Positions 44,520 to 53,913 of a DNA stretch of 64,000 nucleotides are shown piece after piece; the first letter of the stretch is position 1; every line of letters starts with the position of its first letter. Made by a program: the position numbers and the translations under genes. Source of the stretch: Thiodiazotropha sp040506275 (GTDB lineage: Bacteria > Pseudomonadota > Gammaproteobacteria > Chromatiales > Chromatiaceae); contig JBEVXD010000003.1 in the NCBI GenBank assembly GCA_040506275.1, positions 186,001-250,000 on the forward strand, in the 5' to 3' direction. The notes under the pieces are model-generated. The model was given only the letters and a program-made list of their open reading frames with translations, was not told the DNA's origin and ran no database searches.

Positions 44520-44801
44520 TATTTTCAATAAGTTATACTCTCCCCTTGTTATAATAATTTACTATGTAGACAATATGTAGACGACACATATTTACAGATT
44601 CGTCCAATAATTATTGTTACTTTCTCAAGTAAGAACACCCGCATTATCTTTTAGGTTTCATCCTTCAATTCTTATACACAAATACTTGGTGTAAAGAATT
44701 TAAATCGCCTTTTACTCATCACCTTGTACGCTATTTACACACATTTGTAATATGGTGTTATATTGGCTTTGATTTTGAAGGAAAATAAAAAAGGACTCGC
44801 T

Positions 44802-46238
44802 ATGGGAAACACCAATATAACCGACAGCCTTCAATCTGGCTCGAAAGCTCGTTTAATCCCTGTTGTTGCCGACTCTAAAAAAGAAGAAAGAGCAACATCA
44901 GTACTTTTATCAACCTTCATGTTAGTACCCCAATTTGCCAATAACGTTCTTTCTGAAGCTGGCGTAAAAATTGGTGTACGTACTGACATTAAATGCTATA
45001 CAGAAATTGTTTTTAAAAACGAACAACTGAATAAATTACGGCCAGATGGTTTAATCGTTCTTACTCAAGGCTCTAAATCTTGGTCTGCAATAATAGAGTC
45101 TAAAATTGGGAATAATAACCTTGATAAGGAACAGATTGAGGCTTATTTAGACATTGCTAAAGAAGTGAAAGCTGATGCATTAATTACAATATCAAATCAG
45201 TTTGCCACTATACCTACTCACCATCCAGTATCTGTAAATAAAAGTAAGACACGAAGCATAGATCTATATCATTTCTCGTGGCTGTCACTGCTTTCAAAGG
45301 CATACATCATGTCAGAGGCAAAGAGCGTAGATGATAGAGAACAATCATTTATTCTCAGAGAACTGATTCGATACCTTGATCACCACTACTCTGGCGTTTC
45401 ACCAATGTCAGCAATGAATTCAGAGTGGCGAGATGTCTGCACACAGATACAACAAGGCGCCATCCTAAAGAAAAATGAGCCTACAGTAGAAAAAACAGCC
45501 ATGTCATGGCAACAATTAATCAGATATATGTCAATTGAGTTATCGAAAGCCACCAACAGCATGGTAAATGTTTCTCTTTCAAGAGCCGAAGCAAAAGACC
45601 CTACTATACTTATTCAAAATGACATAACTACCTTAGTTTCTAAATCTGTTTTATTTGGTTCTTTATCTGTACCCAATGCTGCAGGTAATATAAATGTTTG
45701 CGCAGATATCAGACGAAGAGTTTTGTCACTCAGTATGTGTATAGATGCTCCAAGTAATAAGTCTCGAGCTTCAGCGTCAATCAATTGGCTCACCAGGCAA
45801 CTTAAAAAACTTTCTGAATCTGATCTAATTGTAAAAGCAGTGTGGCCAGGAAGAGTTCCCGACACACAATGTTCCCTTTCTAAAACGCTCCAGGATCCAA
45901 ACACTTTACTACCAGAAGGTATGAAAGGAATTCCAAAGTCATTTGAAGTTATACGTGTAGTTGATCTCGGGGCTAAATTCAAAGGACAAAAAGTATTTGT
46001 AGAAACTAGTATTCCTGCTGTACGAACCTTCTACCAAGATGTGGGCGAAAATGTAACAAAGTGGGTAGCACCTCCACCAAAAACAACTCAAGTAAAAGTT
46101 ACAACGAAAGATGAAAATTTCAATGATATAAAAGAAAATGAAGACAATTCTTCCCTTAACATAACACATCAATTAATAGAGAAAGAAGACCTAGTCGCTT
46201 CACCGAATCATACTAAATCCACGATCGCAGAAGAATAG
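44802..46238 (+). CDS. PD-(D/E)XK nuclease-like protein, first gene of an accessory pair
   Basis: A 478-residue soluble protein. Near its N-terminus it has a PD-(D/E)XK nuclease core: acidic KKEERATSVLLSTF helix (26-39), then LRPDGLIVL (Pro81-Asp82), WSAIIESKIG (Glu99, Lys101) and the helix KEQIEAYLDIA with Gln111. A middle domain (about 120-430) and an acidic, Lys-rich disordered tail (about 430-478) are unassigned. I recall similar proteins annotated only as hypothetical or stress-response. AGGA before the ATG at 44802 favours it over the TTG at 44763. Only 35 bases separate it from the KAP NTPase, so the two form an operon. Nuclease activity is inferred. Confidence 0.75.
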   Translation: MGNTNITDSLQSGSKARLIPVVADSKKEERATSVLLSTFMLVPQFANNVLSEAGVKIGVRTDIKCYTEIVFKNEQLNKLRPDGLIVLTQGSKSWSAIIESKIGNNNLDKEQIEAYLDIAKEVKADALITISNQFATIPTHHPVSVNKSKTRSIDLYHFSWLSLLSKAYIMSEAKSVDDREQSFILRELIRYLDHHYSGVSPMSAMNSEWRDVCTQIQQGAILKKNEPTVEKTAMSWQQLIRYMSIELSKATNSMVNVSLSRAEAKDPTILIQNDITTLVSKSVLFGSLSVPNAAGNINVCADIRRRVLSLSMCIDAPSNKSRASASINWLTRQLKKLSESDLIVKAVWPGRVPDTQCSLSKTLQDPNTLLPEGMKGIPKSFEVIRVVDLGAKFKGQKVFVETSIPAVRTFYQDVGENVTKWVAPPPKTTQVKVTTKDENFNDIKENEDNSSLNITHQLIEKEDLVASPNHTKSTIAEE

Positions 46239-46273
46239 TTACACATTACTCCATGGATGAGAAATGACAAATA

Positions 46274-49200
46274 ATGGGATTATACTTGATGCGTCATAAT
46301 AGTCGTTCAAATATTCATCCACCCGAGTTGACCCTATATATTTTTACGATTTTATTAGGAATTCTCTTTGGTGAGATCTGGAGTATTAGTTCTATATTTG
46401 GTGATAGGCTATATAGCATAAGCATAAAAAACAACTACTACTATGCGCCTATTCTTTATTTAATAATCACATTTGTGCTGACTTTTGTTTACTTATATTT
46501 ACGAAATGCATTTAGTAATGCTTACAAAATACTAAAGGGTAAGCGACTAGATATATTACTTCTATTTTCTTTTGGGATTGCTATTTCTATAATTGATGGA
46601 GGTATAGCATATACCACTTATATAACAACTATTGACAAGTTAGAGCCTAACCATCAAGTAGTAATAGCCATTCTTCCCTCCATAATTACAACCATAACTT
46701 TAATTAAGAAGCTAATTTCACTTTTTATTATGTATGCGTCTATGATAAGAAAGACAGACGATACAGAGTCATACTCTAATCCCATCTTTATAAGTGATCA
46801 CGAAGTCGTATCAAGCAATGAAGATTATTTAGATATGGAGGAGAGTGCAAGTAAATTTTCTGATCGCGTTTTAAATAGAGGATCCAGTGATAGCTTAATA
46901 TTTGGTATAGATTCTCCATGGGGAATAGGAAAAACTAGTTTCATAAATATCTGCATTGAATATTGGGAAAAAGACATAACATATAAACCAATAATTTATA
47001 AATTTGAACCACTAAGATATAGTGAAAACTCTGACCTATCATCTCACTTTATTAATGATTTTATTACAACAATACAGAAGCACGAGTTCACGCCAGAATT
47101 GAGATCACTTCTTGTTTATTACAACTACATAGTCAAGAACAAAAGCTTTCTTTCCAATTTAGGCATATCTATACCCTTTAATCACGAATCAAAAACAGTA
47201 CAGGACACATTAGATAACCTTAAGCAGATTCTAGAAAATATTGAAAGGAAAATCATAATAATTGTTGATGATTTAGATAGAATCAATTGGAATGCCACAA
47301 AGAACATATTATTTTCTATTAAGCAAAGCTTTAAGCTACCAAATGTAACATTTGTATTATGCTACGATTCCGACAATTTTGTTTTGTCTGATAATGACAG
47401 AAACGATATTGCTTATATTAATGACTTTCTGGAAAAGTTCATAAATGTAAAGTTAAGCCTATTTTTAAATACAACTACATTTACAAAGTATTTAACCAAA
47501 AACCTTAAGGAAGCTATACAGAATAATTTATTAGCTAATGAGCACTTAGTTGAGAAAGCACACCATATTGTTGACGGGCTTGTAGAAATCATAAAATCTG
47601 ACGAGTATCATCATTATAAAAAACATATAAGTGACATAAGAAAAATAAAAAGAATATTCAATTCTATTTTTTTGTTTGATTTCGATTCTGATGAATACGA
47701 TTTTATGAGTAAAGGTATAAATACAGATGATTTGATACACCTGATTTTACTTTATGTTAATTATCCAAATGTCTTCAGAGCAATATATAATAGTGAAACA
47801 AATGGGCGTTGCGGTTATTTCTCACTGGTAAGTGATCCAACTAGCAGTAGTCCTAAATATCAGAACTCAAAATTTTATACTGAATTTATACATAATGCCG
47901 ATGCTGGTGCCGTATTTCTGCTAGAGAAACTTTTCAGTATAAATAACCTTGATTTCATTGATAATGGCAATCTGGTCAAAGACTCAGTGAGTTTATATGA
48001 AAGAGCATGCTTTAATGACTGCTATGATCATACAAATCGGAATTTAGAAAGATATCTTAATTTATTAGTTAATATTTCAGATGATCCACCTACAAAATAT
48101 TACATATTTTACGTTAACAAAGCTAAGTCAATATTAAAAGGTGATGATTTCGATGATGTTGTAAATGATAAATCTTTTAATAAGAACAATGGCGATGGTC
48201 CATATTTTTACTTATGGCGAGCAATCTCTAACTCTAGTGAGACAATTAACCAGACAGTTGGATATCAACTTATAACTAAAATATTATTAACTGTTCCTCA
48301 GTACTCAATTGTTGAATATGAAGACGTTTCAAATAGAACCAGAGCTACCGTAATATATACACTATTAAAAGTATTGAATAATGCCCGATGGTTAAATAAT
48401 ATCAATCAAAGTTTTGATTTCTCAAGTTTTATCTACAGTTTTATTTTTGGTAACAATCAGCATAAAGATTTTGGAATATTACATACTCTAGCTGATAGTA
48501 AAAGAGGCATACTTGGGTTACATGACCTACTACTATTTAGGCTCTACTGTTGTGCAAATAGACAGAGTAATCTGTCAAATATCCATAGAGCACTCGCACA
48601 TAACTTATCTGAAAAAGAGAAAAACGAAAGGGATTTAAATCAGTATACCATATCAAGTATGCGGGAAATTTCTCAACATATTTATCAAAAAATTCGAACT
48701 GAATACATTGATAAGAATATTAATATATTTGCGCTAGTTCACGACCTTAATATTGACGACTATATTTCCTCATTCAAACCGTCACTAAGTAAATTTATTA
48801 CTAACAGTAAAATTACGACTAATGAAATACAAGTAATGAAAGAAAAAACACTTTATAGTGTACTTAGTTTTTTAATACATCAAATTGCAAATATAGAAAC
48901 AATTCATGGTGTTGGAATAGGTTATTATGATCCTGAAGGAGCTGACGACACTCATAATATATTCAATGATTTTAACACTTATTTGTTTAACACCTGTTTT
49001 AATCCTGAGAAATCACAAGAAAACATTTATTTTTTTATCACTTATATGATAACAAAATTCGAAATAAGGCATGACTACTTTAGTGAGAAAGGCAATTTAA
49101 CAATCTACGAAAGTGAGACAGTAAAGATATTTAATAGATCAATGCTTGCTGAGTATTGGGAACACTTTGGGGCTCGCATTAAGCACTATGGAAATAGTTT

Positions 49201-49327
49201 GTTGCATAATAAGATATTTTATAATCTGGGTTATCCCGTAAAGTACTCAGAGATCTGTGATGACTTATATAAGGTTTTAGATCAACTATTGAATGATACA
49301 ACATCAAATAATTCTACTGATCAATAA
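46274..49327 (+). CDS. Membrane-anchored KAP-family P-loop NTPase
   Basis: A 1017-residue protein, AT-rich in codon use. Four hydrophobic helices (about 15-150) anchor it. The KAP NTPase domain follows: FSDRVLN, Walker A GIDSPWGIGKTSF (Lys220, Thr221) and Walker B IIIIVDDLDRI (Asp332-Asp333), then the VTFVLCYDSDNF sensor region. Beyond about 520, some 500 residues are helical and unknown. KAP proteins usually have helices inserted in the P-loop domain; here they precede it. Relatives include PifA of plasmid F, which excludes phage T7, and QatA of a phage-defence operon. With the upstream nuclease-like protein it probably forms a defence module. The first Met is uncertain (46274 or 46289). Confidence 0.85.
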   Translation: MGLYLMRHNSRSNIHPPELTLYIFTILLGILFGEIWSISSIFGDRLYSISIKNNYYYAPILYLIITFVLTFVYLYLRNAFSNAYKILKGKRLDILLLFSFGIAISIIDGGIAYTTYITTIDKLEPNHQVVIAILPSIITTITLIKKLISLFIMYASMIRKTDDTESYSNPIFISDHEVVSSNEDYLDMEESASKFSDRVLNRGSSDSLIFGIDSPWGIGKTSFINICIEYWEKDITYKPIIYKFEPLRYSENSDLSSHFINDFITTIQKHEFTPELRSLLVYYNYIVKNKSFLSNLGISIPFNHESKTVQDTLDNLKQILENIERKIIIIVDDLDRINWNATKNILFSIKQSFKLPNVTFVLCYDSDNFVLSDNDRNDIAYINDFLEKFINVKLSLFLNTTTFTKYLTKNLKEAIQNNLLANEHLVEKAHHIVDGLVEIIKSDEYHHYKKHISDIRKIKRIFNSIFLFDFDSDEYDFMSKGINTDDLIHLILLYVNYPNVFRAIYNSETNGRCGYFSLVSDPTSSSPKYQNSKFYTEFIHNADAGAVFLLEKLFSINNLDFIDNGNLVKDSVSLYERACFNDCYDHTNRNLERYLNLLVNISDDPPTKYYIFYVNKAKSILKGDDFDDVVNDKSFNKNNGDGPYFYLWRAISNSSETINQTVGYQLITKILLTVPQYSIVEYEDVSNRTRATVIYTLLKVLNNARWLNNINQSFDFSSFIYSFIFGNNQHKDFGILHTLADSKRGILGLHDLLLFRLYCCANRQSNLSNIHRALAHNLSEKEKNERDLNQYTISSMREISQHIYQKIRTEYIDKNINIFALVHDLNIDDYISSFKPSLSKFITNSKITTNEIQVMKEKTLYSVLSFLIHQIANIETIHGVGIGYYDPEGADDTHNIFNDFNTYLFNTCFNPEKSQENIYFFITYMITKFEIRHDYFSEKGNLTIYESETVKIFNRSMLAEYWEHFGARIKHYGNSLLHNKIFYNLGYPVKYSEICDDLYKVLDQLLNDTTSNNSTDQ

Positions 49328-49513
49328 CGTTTTAATTCTAAGTGAACCTTTAATCACTTCATTAATTTGAGTACAGATATTGACAGAACTCCTAGCGTTT
49401 TTAGTACATACGCCAATACCAAGAGAACAAGGACAGTCACCGTTTGAAAACATCATTCAGGTGAGTTAAAGTCAAGGGTGTACAAGGAATGTATATAAGC
49501 CAAGGAGCAGGCA

Positions 49514-50536
49514 ATGACGATATCGCGCAAGCAACAGATCTGTCTTGATGAAACCCCCTATTACCACTGCATATCCCACTGTGTGCGTCGCGCCTTCCTG
49601 TGCGGAGAGGATGAGTTAACGGGCCGTAGCTACGAACACCGTAGAGAGTGGATCGTAGAAAAGCTCAAGCAGCTCGATGGAGTGTTCTCAATCTCTATCT
49701 GCGCCTATGCAGTAATGCACAACCACACTCACACTGTCTTGAAGGTCGACCGTGAAACAGCTTTGAATTGGCGTGATGACGAAGTCATCTTACGGTGGAC
49801 CAAGCTCTACAAGCCAGGCCCTATCGTTGACCGCTATCTAAATGGCATCAAGCTAACTAAAGCAGAATTGAATGTGGTTGCTGAAGATATCGAAAAGTGG
49901 CGACATAGACTTTACGATATCAGCTGGTTCATGCGTAATCTCAATGAAGGTATCGCAAGAGAGGCCAATGAAGAGGACGGTTGTACTGGGAAGTTTTGGG
50001 AAGGTAGATTCAAAAGCCAGGCTCTGCTGGATGATGCGGCGCTATTGACCTGTATGAGTTACGTTGATCTCAACCCGATAAGAGCTAAGATAGCCGATAG
50101 ACCAGAAGCATCAGACTTCACTTCCATCCAAGAACGTATCAGTCACTACCAAAAAGAGCGAGAGAAAACTAGGAATCACCAAAATATTACAACCATAGCA
50201 CCAGAACATTTACTGCCGTTTGTTGGTGGGGAGCATAAAGATAAGAAGCCATGCTTGAATTTCAGTCTGCCAGACTATCTAGAACTGATTGATTGGGCTG
50301 GGCGAGCAATCAGAGAAGATTAATCAGGCGCCATTCCTTCAGAGATAGCACCAATCTTGGAACGGTTGAATATCAATTCGGAGGCTTGGCTTGATAGCGT
50401 GAATAACTACGGTAAAAACTACAATACTGTCATCGGAACAACGCAAGGGATTAAACAGTTCAGCCAAGCTATCGGTAGAAAGTGGTTTTGTTCGAGTGGC
50501 TATTCGTTACAAATCTATCAAATTTCGCCTGTATAA
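49514..50536 (+). pseudogene. Y1/REP-type (IS200-like) transposase, broken by one stop codon
   Basis: The frame reads a 269-residue product to a TAA at 50321-50323. It continues in the same frame, still with family-like sequence (GAIPSEIAPILERLNI, then GTTQGIKQFSQAIGRKWF), to a TAA at 50534-50536. Joined, it gives about 340 residues, the usual size of this transposase group. The Y1 core has ICAYAVMHNHTHTVL with the HUH metal motif and YHCISHCVRRAF at the start. Such enzymes are often called REP-associated. The nonsense codon sits in the C-terminal third, so the catalytic core could still be made. A good GGAG ribosome site precedes the ATG at 49514. Confidence 0.85.
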
Positions 50537-51212
50537 CATCCTTCAAACTCAGACAGGGTTATTAATGCCAATTAAACTAACTTGGCTTGTGTCTACTTGT
50601 GTAGTGACCTAAAAATCGACATTCAGGGCGCTCATACCTGTAGGTGGTAACGAATAATTAAACCTGAACTCAAACCTGAAATACATGCTGGTTTAGCAGT
50701 GGTAGCCGCCATATATTTTTGCATCAAATTTCTGCCTTCAAATATTAAGCATCCCCAATACCGCCCAATTGATTGCTATAAGTAATTGAATTATATATGT
50801 GTAATCTCTATGTGATGAGTATCCCCGTGTACTCGTTGTCTATTTCGCAGAAATAATAGCGATGTCAGGTCAGAATCTCTTACATGCAGAACAACCCTAT
50901 ATAACAGTTGTGAGATATAAATTGCTGGCGTATTATGTGAGAGTCGTGCCTGATGACTGGTTAATAAGTAGCCTCTGATCGCTTCTCTTTCGTCATCCTG
51001 GCGTATGCCAGATAAAAGCGCGAAGCGTACAAGATGACAGCATCTCAGCACGAAGAATGAGCAAACAGAGAAGCCCAGAAAGCTCAAGCTCATATATTTT
51101 AAACCTGAGGCCGACCCACTACAAAACAGAAAGTATCGAACAGGCATTTTCTACTTAGCCTGATACAGGTAGGATTGACAACCAAGGACTGATGTCGAAA
51201 AGGATTTAACAC
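50537..51212. other. Non-coding stretch with a weak hairpin repeat
   Basis: About 675 bases after the transposase. Around 50991-51037 the wording GTCATCCTGG ... CAAGATGAC forms a loose hairpin with an inner CTGGC/GCCAG, similar to dispersed repeats of other proteobacteria. The minus-strand open frame at 50791-51147 runs through it and does not look coding. No tRNA fragment was found. Confidence 0.45.
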
Positions 51213-52286
51213 ATGCTTTGCTCTAAACCCCATTCTCTTTTCATCCGTATCTTGACCACTACTCTATTGACTGCACTTTTATCCAGCGGATGTGGCGGTG
51301 GTGGTAACGACACGACCCCGGATAGTGACAGTGGCACAACAGATGACAACATCGATAGTGATGATACCCAACCAGATACCCAATCTGTTTATAGAGTATT
51401 GTACAGAAAGTACGATTTCGATCTCAATGGGGTTATAGATGGCGTCTCAGAATTTGTCTACGACACCAACGGCAGACTGATGGAAGAGCAGTACACCTAT
51501 ACAGACGATGGTACTCTTGATAATACACTTCTCGGCAGCACACTACCCAGAGAGAACCTGAACACAACTGCGACCTATACATACGACACTGATGGTAGAG
51601 TCGAAACCTGGTCTGAAACGAATAGTGAGTACAGCTTTACTACAACTTATTCTTACAATACAAGCGGCCTTATCAGCAGAGTAGATACTACATCATTGGA
51701 CAGCATCGGTGGTGTTACCACTCAGGTTCATCATCTGCTTGAGTACGATGGCATAAGATTGATTCAACACACCCATCATCTAGACAACAACCCGGTAGCA
51801 AATCAGACTTACCAGATTGAGTATAATAGTGATGGCCGAGTCTCAACCAATAACATGGCTGTTAACCCACCTGGATCCGATTCTCTCTACAGCTATACCT
51901 ATTTCAACAACGGCAATACAGATACCGTTACCGCCACAACACCGAACACACCTTCCATAGGCGATATGGTTTTCAGCTTTGCCTTCAACTCTGCTAACCA
52001 GCCAACAAGTTTCGAATTCAGATCTGATCTTGATCAATACACTGACGATTTTAGTTACACCTACCAATATGCAGATAACGCTCTACTATCTGAATCGCTG
52101 GTCGATCGATACCTAGATGGTAGCACTGATGTAAGGATCTTAACCGAATGGGAAACAGGTGTTTGTACCCCTATGATCTTATGGGGGGTTCGAGCCCTTG
52201 TTCCAACTAACTCAGACCCCTCCTCACCATATATCCCAGGTACCGGGTACTGGGAAAGTGACTTTTGTGCAACAGCAGTCGAGTAG
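51213..52286 (+). CDS. Secreted lipoprotein with YD-like repeats
   Basis: A 357-residue lipoprotein: signal peptide ending LLSSGC (lipobox), a Gly run, an acidic Asp/Thr linker (about 30-60), then repeated strands such as YTYDTDGRVETW, YSYNTSGLISRVD and IEYNSDGRVSTN. These resemble the YD/RHS type of repeat seen in surface proteins. Two late Cys (VCTPM, DFCATA) may pair. No enzyme motif. Transcribed alone; probably outer-membrane or surface-anchored. No function can be given. Confidence 0.65.
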   Translation: MLCSKPHSLFIRILTTTLLTALLSSGCGGGGNDTTPDSDSGTTDDNIDSDDTQPDTQSVYRVLYRKYDFDLNGVIDGVSEFVYDTNGRLMEEQYTYTDDGTLDNTLLGSTLPRENLNTTATYTYDTDGRVETWSETNSEYSFTTTYSYNTSGLISRVDTTSLDSIGGVTTQVHHLLEYDGIRLIQHTHHLDNNPVANQTYQIEYNSDGRVSTNNMAVNPPGSDSLYSYTYFNNGNTDTVTATTPNTPSIGDMVFSFAFNSANQPTSFEFRSDLDQYTDDFSYTYQYADNALLSESLVDRYLDGSTDVRILTEWETGVCTPMILWGVRALVPTNSDPSSPYIPGTGYWESDFCATAVE

Positions 52287-52412
52287 ATTGAAATGACCAT
52301 TTAGAAGTTGCACGAACCCTGAGCACCACCCCTGGAATAGATTAAACGGTGGGATATAAATGCTAGCACATCACTAGCTTATTAATTATGAGGCTGAGCC
52401 TCGCCTTCCCAA

Positions 52413-53027
52413 TCACATTCCATTAGCAAAATCATCATGATGGACTTTCGTCTCATGCCGCATTGCTTTCAGCGCCTTACCGTAGCCAATTAAAATACCC
52501 AGCCCCCAATGGAGGCGGGATTTGTAGTACGGATCACTATCAGGGTCGTTCTCTTTGGGGTTCTCGTTAAAGACCTTTTCACAATTACGCACGATCAGAT
52601 GCTCAGGGATATAACAGATACGGTTGTTCTTATAACTGCTGATCCGCAGCTCAGTTACTGGGTAGGCTCCGCCAGCACCAGAAGAGACTGCAATAATGTA
52701 AGCTGGCTTATGCCCTAACTCCAAATTATTGAACATCAGGAAGAAGTTTTTTAGACCAGCTGGAACCTGCCCATGCCATTCCGGGGATATAATGACGAAA
52801 GCATCACTTTCAGAAAACTGCTTTTTCAAAGGGGCCAGCCGTTCAACCCACTCCTTATCCTTTTTCCAGATAGACTGTTCCCAGAGCGGGAGTGGGTTGT
52901 CAGCAAGTGAGTATAGGTAAGGCTCAACTTCATCAAAATCATTCTGCAAAACAGATGCGGCATATCGTCCGATCTTCTCGCTCTGGGATGAGTTGCGGTG
53001 GCTACCACTGATTATACTGATCTTCAT
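52413..53027 (-). CDS. NADPH-dependent FMN reductase-family protein
   Basis: A 204-residue flavodoxin-like protein. The FMN-phosphate loop SGSHRNSSQSEKIG is at residues 7-20, VIISPEWHGQVPAGLKNFF contains the substrate-side loop, and AYIIAVSSGAGGAYPVTELR comes after it. This is the plan of NADPH:FMN, azo- or quinone reductases (ArsH/YieF-type superfamily). Alone on the minus strand, with the heme-binding barrel gene about 50 bases upstream in the same direction and possibly co-transcribed. Confidence 0.86.
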   Translation of the reverse strand: MKISIISGSHRNSSQSEKIGRYAASVLQNDFDEVEPYLYSLADNPLPLWEQSIWKKDKEWVERLAPLKKQFSESDAFVIISPEWHGQVPAGLKNFFLMFNNLELGHKPAYIIAVSSGAGGAYPVTELRISSYKNNRICYIPEHLIVRNCEKVFNENPKENDPDSDPYYKSRLHWGLGILIGYGKALKAMRHETKVHHDDFANGM

Positions 53028-53078
53028 TTTAATAAACCCTTTTGTTCTATTTCAATTCAGCAGTATACAACCATTACA

Positions 53079-53639
53079 TCAACCGACTTTTGTTAACGTG
53101 TTTTCATCGATATGGTGAAAGATCTCCTGCTTTACTGGAATCCATAGCTCAGTATCTTCACTATAGCTGAATGTCCCATCTGGATTGATTGAAAGATTCA
53201 GTGAATATCGTTTTGTTTTGTAGCTGTCATCAAGATAACGGTTGGATAGAACTCCGTAAGTCAGTGATCCTAATTCCGCTTCGAGACGAAAGCTTTTGCT
53301 ATCTTCCTCGACATAACCACCTGCATTCACCAATACGCCACGGGGCACTAAAAAGCTGCGTAGAACCTGTTTACGCTCCTTATCCCAAAGCCAATATCCC
53401 AGCTCCTCATGGAATGGGTCTTCTTTATCCAGGGGCCAGCAAACGGTTGAGTAGCGCAATCCGTAAAGTGCCTGAGGCCCATTATTGACAGGCCCCAGTG
53501 GTTCAAAAACAATTTTCTCTCGGAATTTTGTGACAGTTTCCTTGCTGTGAATTCTGGAGGTGTCCACACCCTGATCGCTCTCCCAAACACCAGCTAAAGG
53601 TGCCAATGGACCTAGATTATTTATGATTTGATCACTCAT
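53079..53639 (-). CDS. Heme-binding beta-barrel (THAP4/nitrobindin-like) protein
   Basis: A 186-residue cytoplasmic protein matching the THAP4-like heme-binding barrel: LAPLAGVWESDQGVD at the start, then FEPLGPVNNGPQALYGLRYST, HEELGYWLWD, SFLVPRGVLVNAGG, a YGVLSNRYLD strand and DGTFSYSEDTELWIP. Nitrobindin-type barrels hold haem and react with NO or peroxynitrite. Whether this one keeps the haem ligand cannot be judged by eye. ATG at 53639 with GGAGAG upstream; the longer frame from 53651 is less likely. Precedes the FMN reductase gene on the same strand. Confidence 0.8.
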   Translation of the reverse strand: MSDQIINNLGPLAPLAGVWESDQGVDTSRIHSKETVTKFREKIVFEPLGPVNNGPQALYGLRYSTVCWPLDKEDPFHEELGYWLWDKERKQVLRSFLVPRGVLVNAGGYVEEDSKSFRLEAELGSLTYGVLSNRYLDDSYKTKRYSLNLSINPDGTFSYSEDTELWIPVKQEIFHHIDENTLTKVG

Positions 53640-53913
53640 GACACTCTCCATATAAGGTAAATATACAACTTTGTTAGAGATAACCTGTTATCAAAACAGT
53701 TCTCAGATAATTCCATTACAAAAATACTCTATCTAACGATCTCTCTCATTGAATTATTTCAATAGTTTTTTACAGTTACTAGTTTTGTTGATACAGATCA
53801 ATATCGGTATGTGACAACTATTTCTGACTATTGAGTAGATTATCAGTCTGGTCGTAAGGTTACTCTGGTCTTGATATGGTGCAATGAATAGCGATCACAA
53901 TATTGCGTAACGA

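Noticed and set aside
50791..51147. A 118-residue protein on the minus strand
   Set aside because: No family pattern or ribosome site, and the frame runs through a hairpin repeat.
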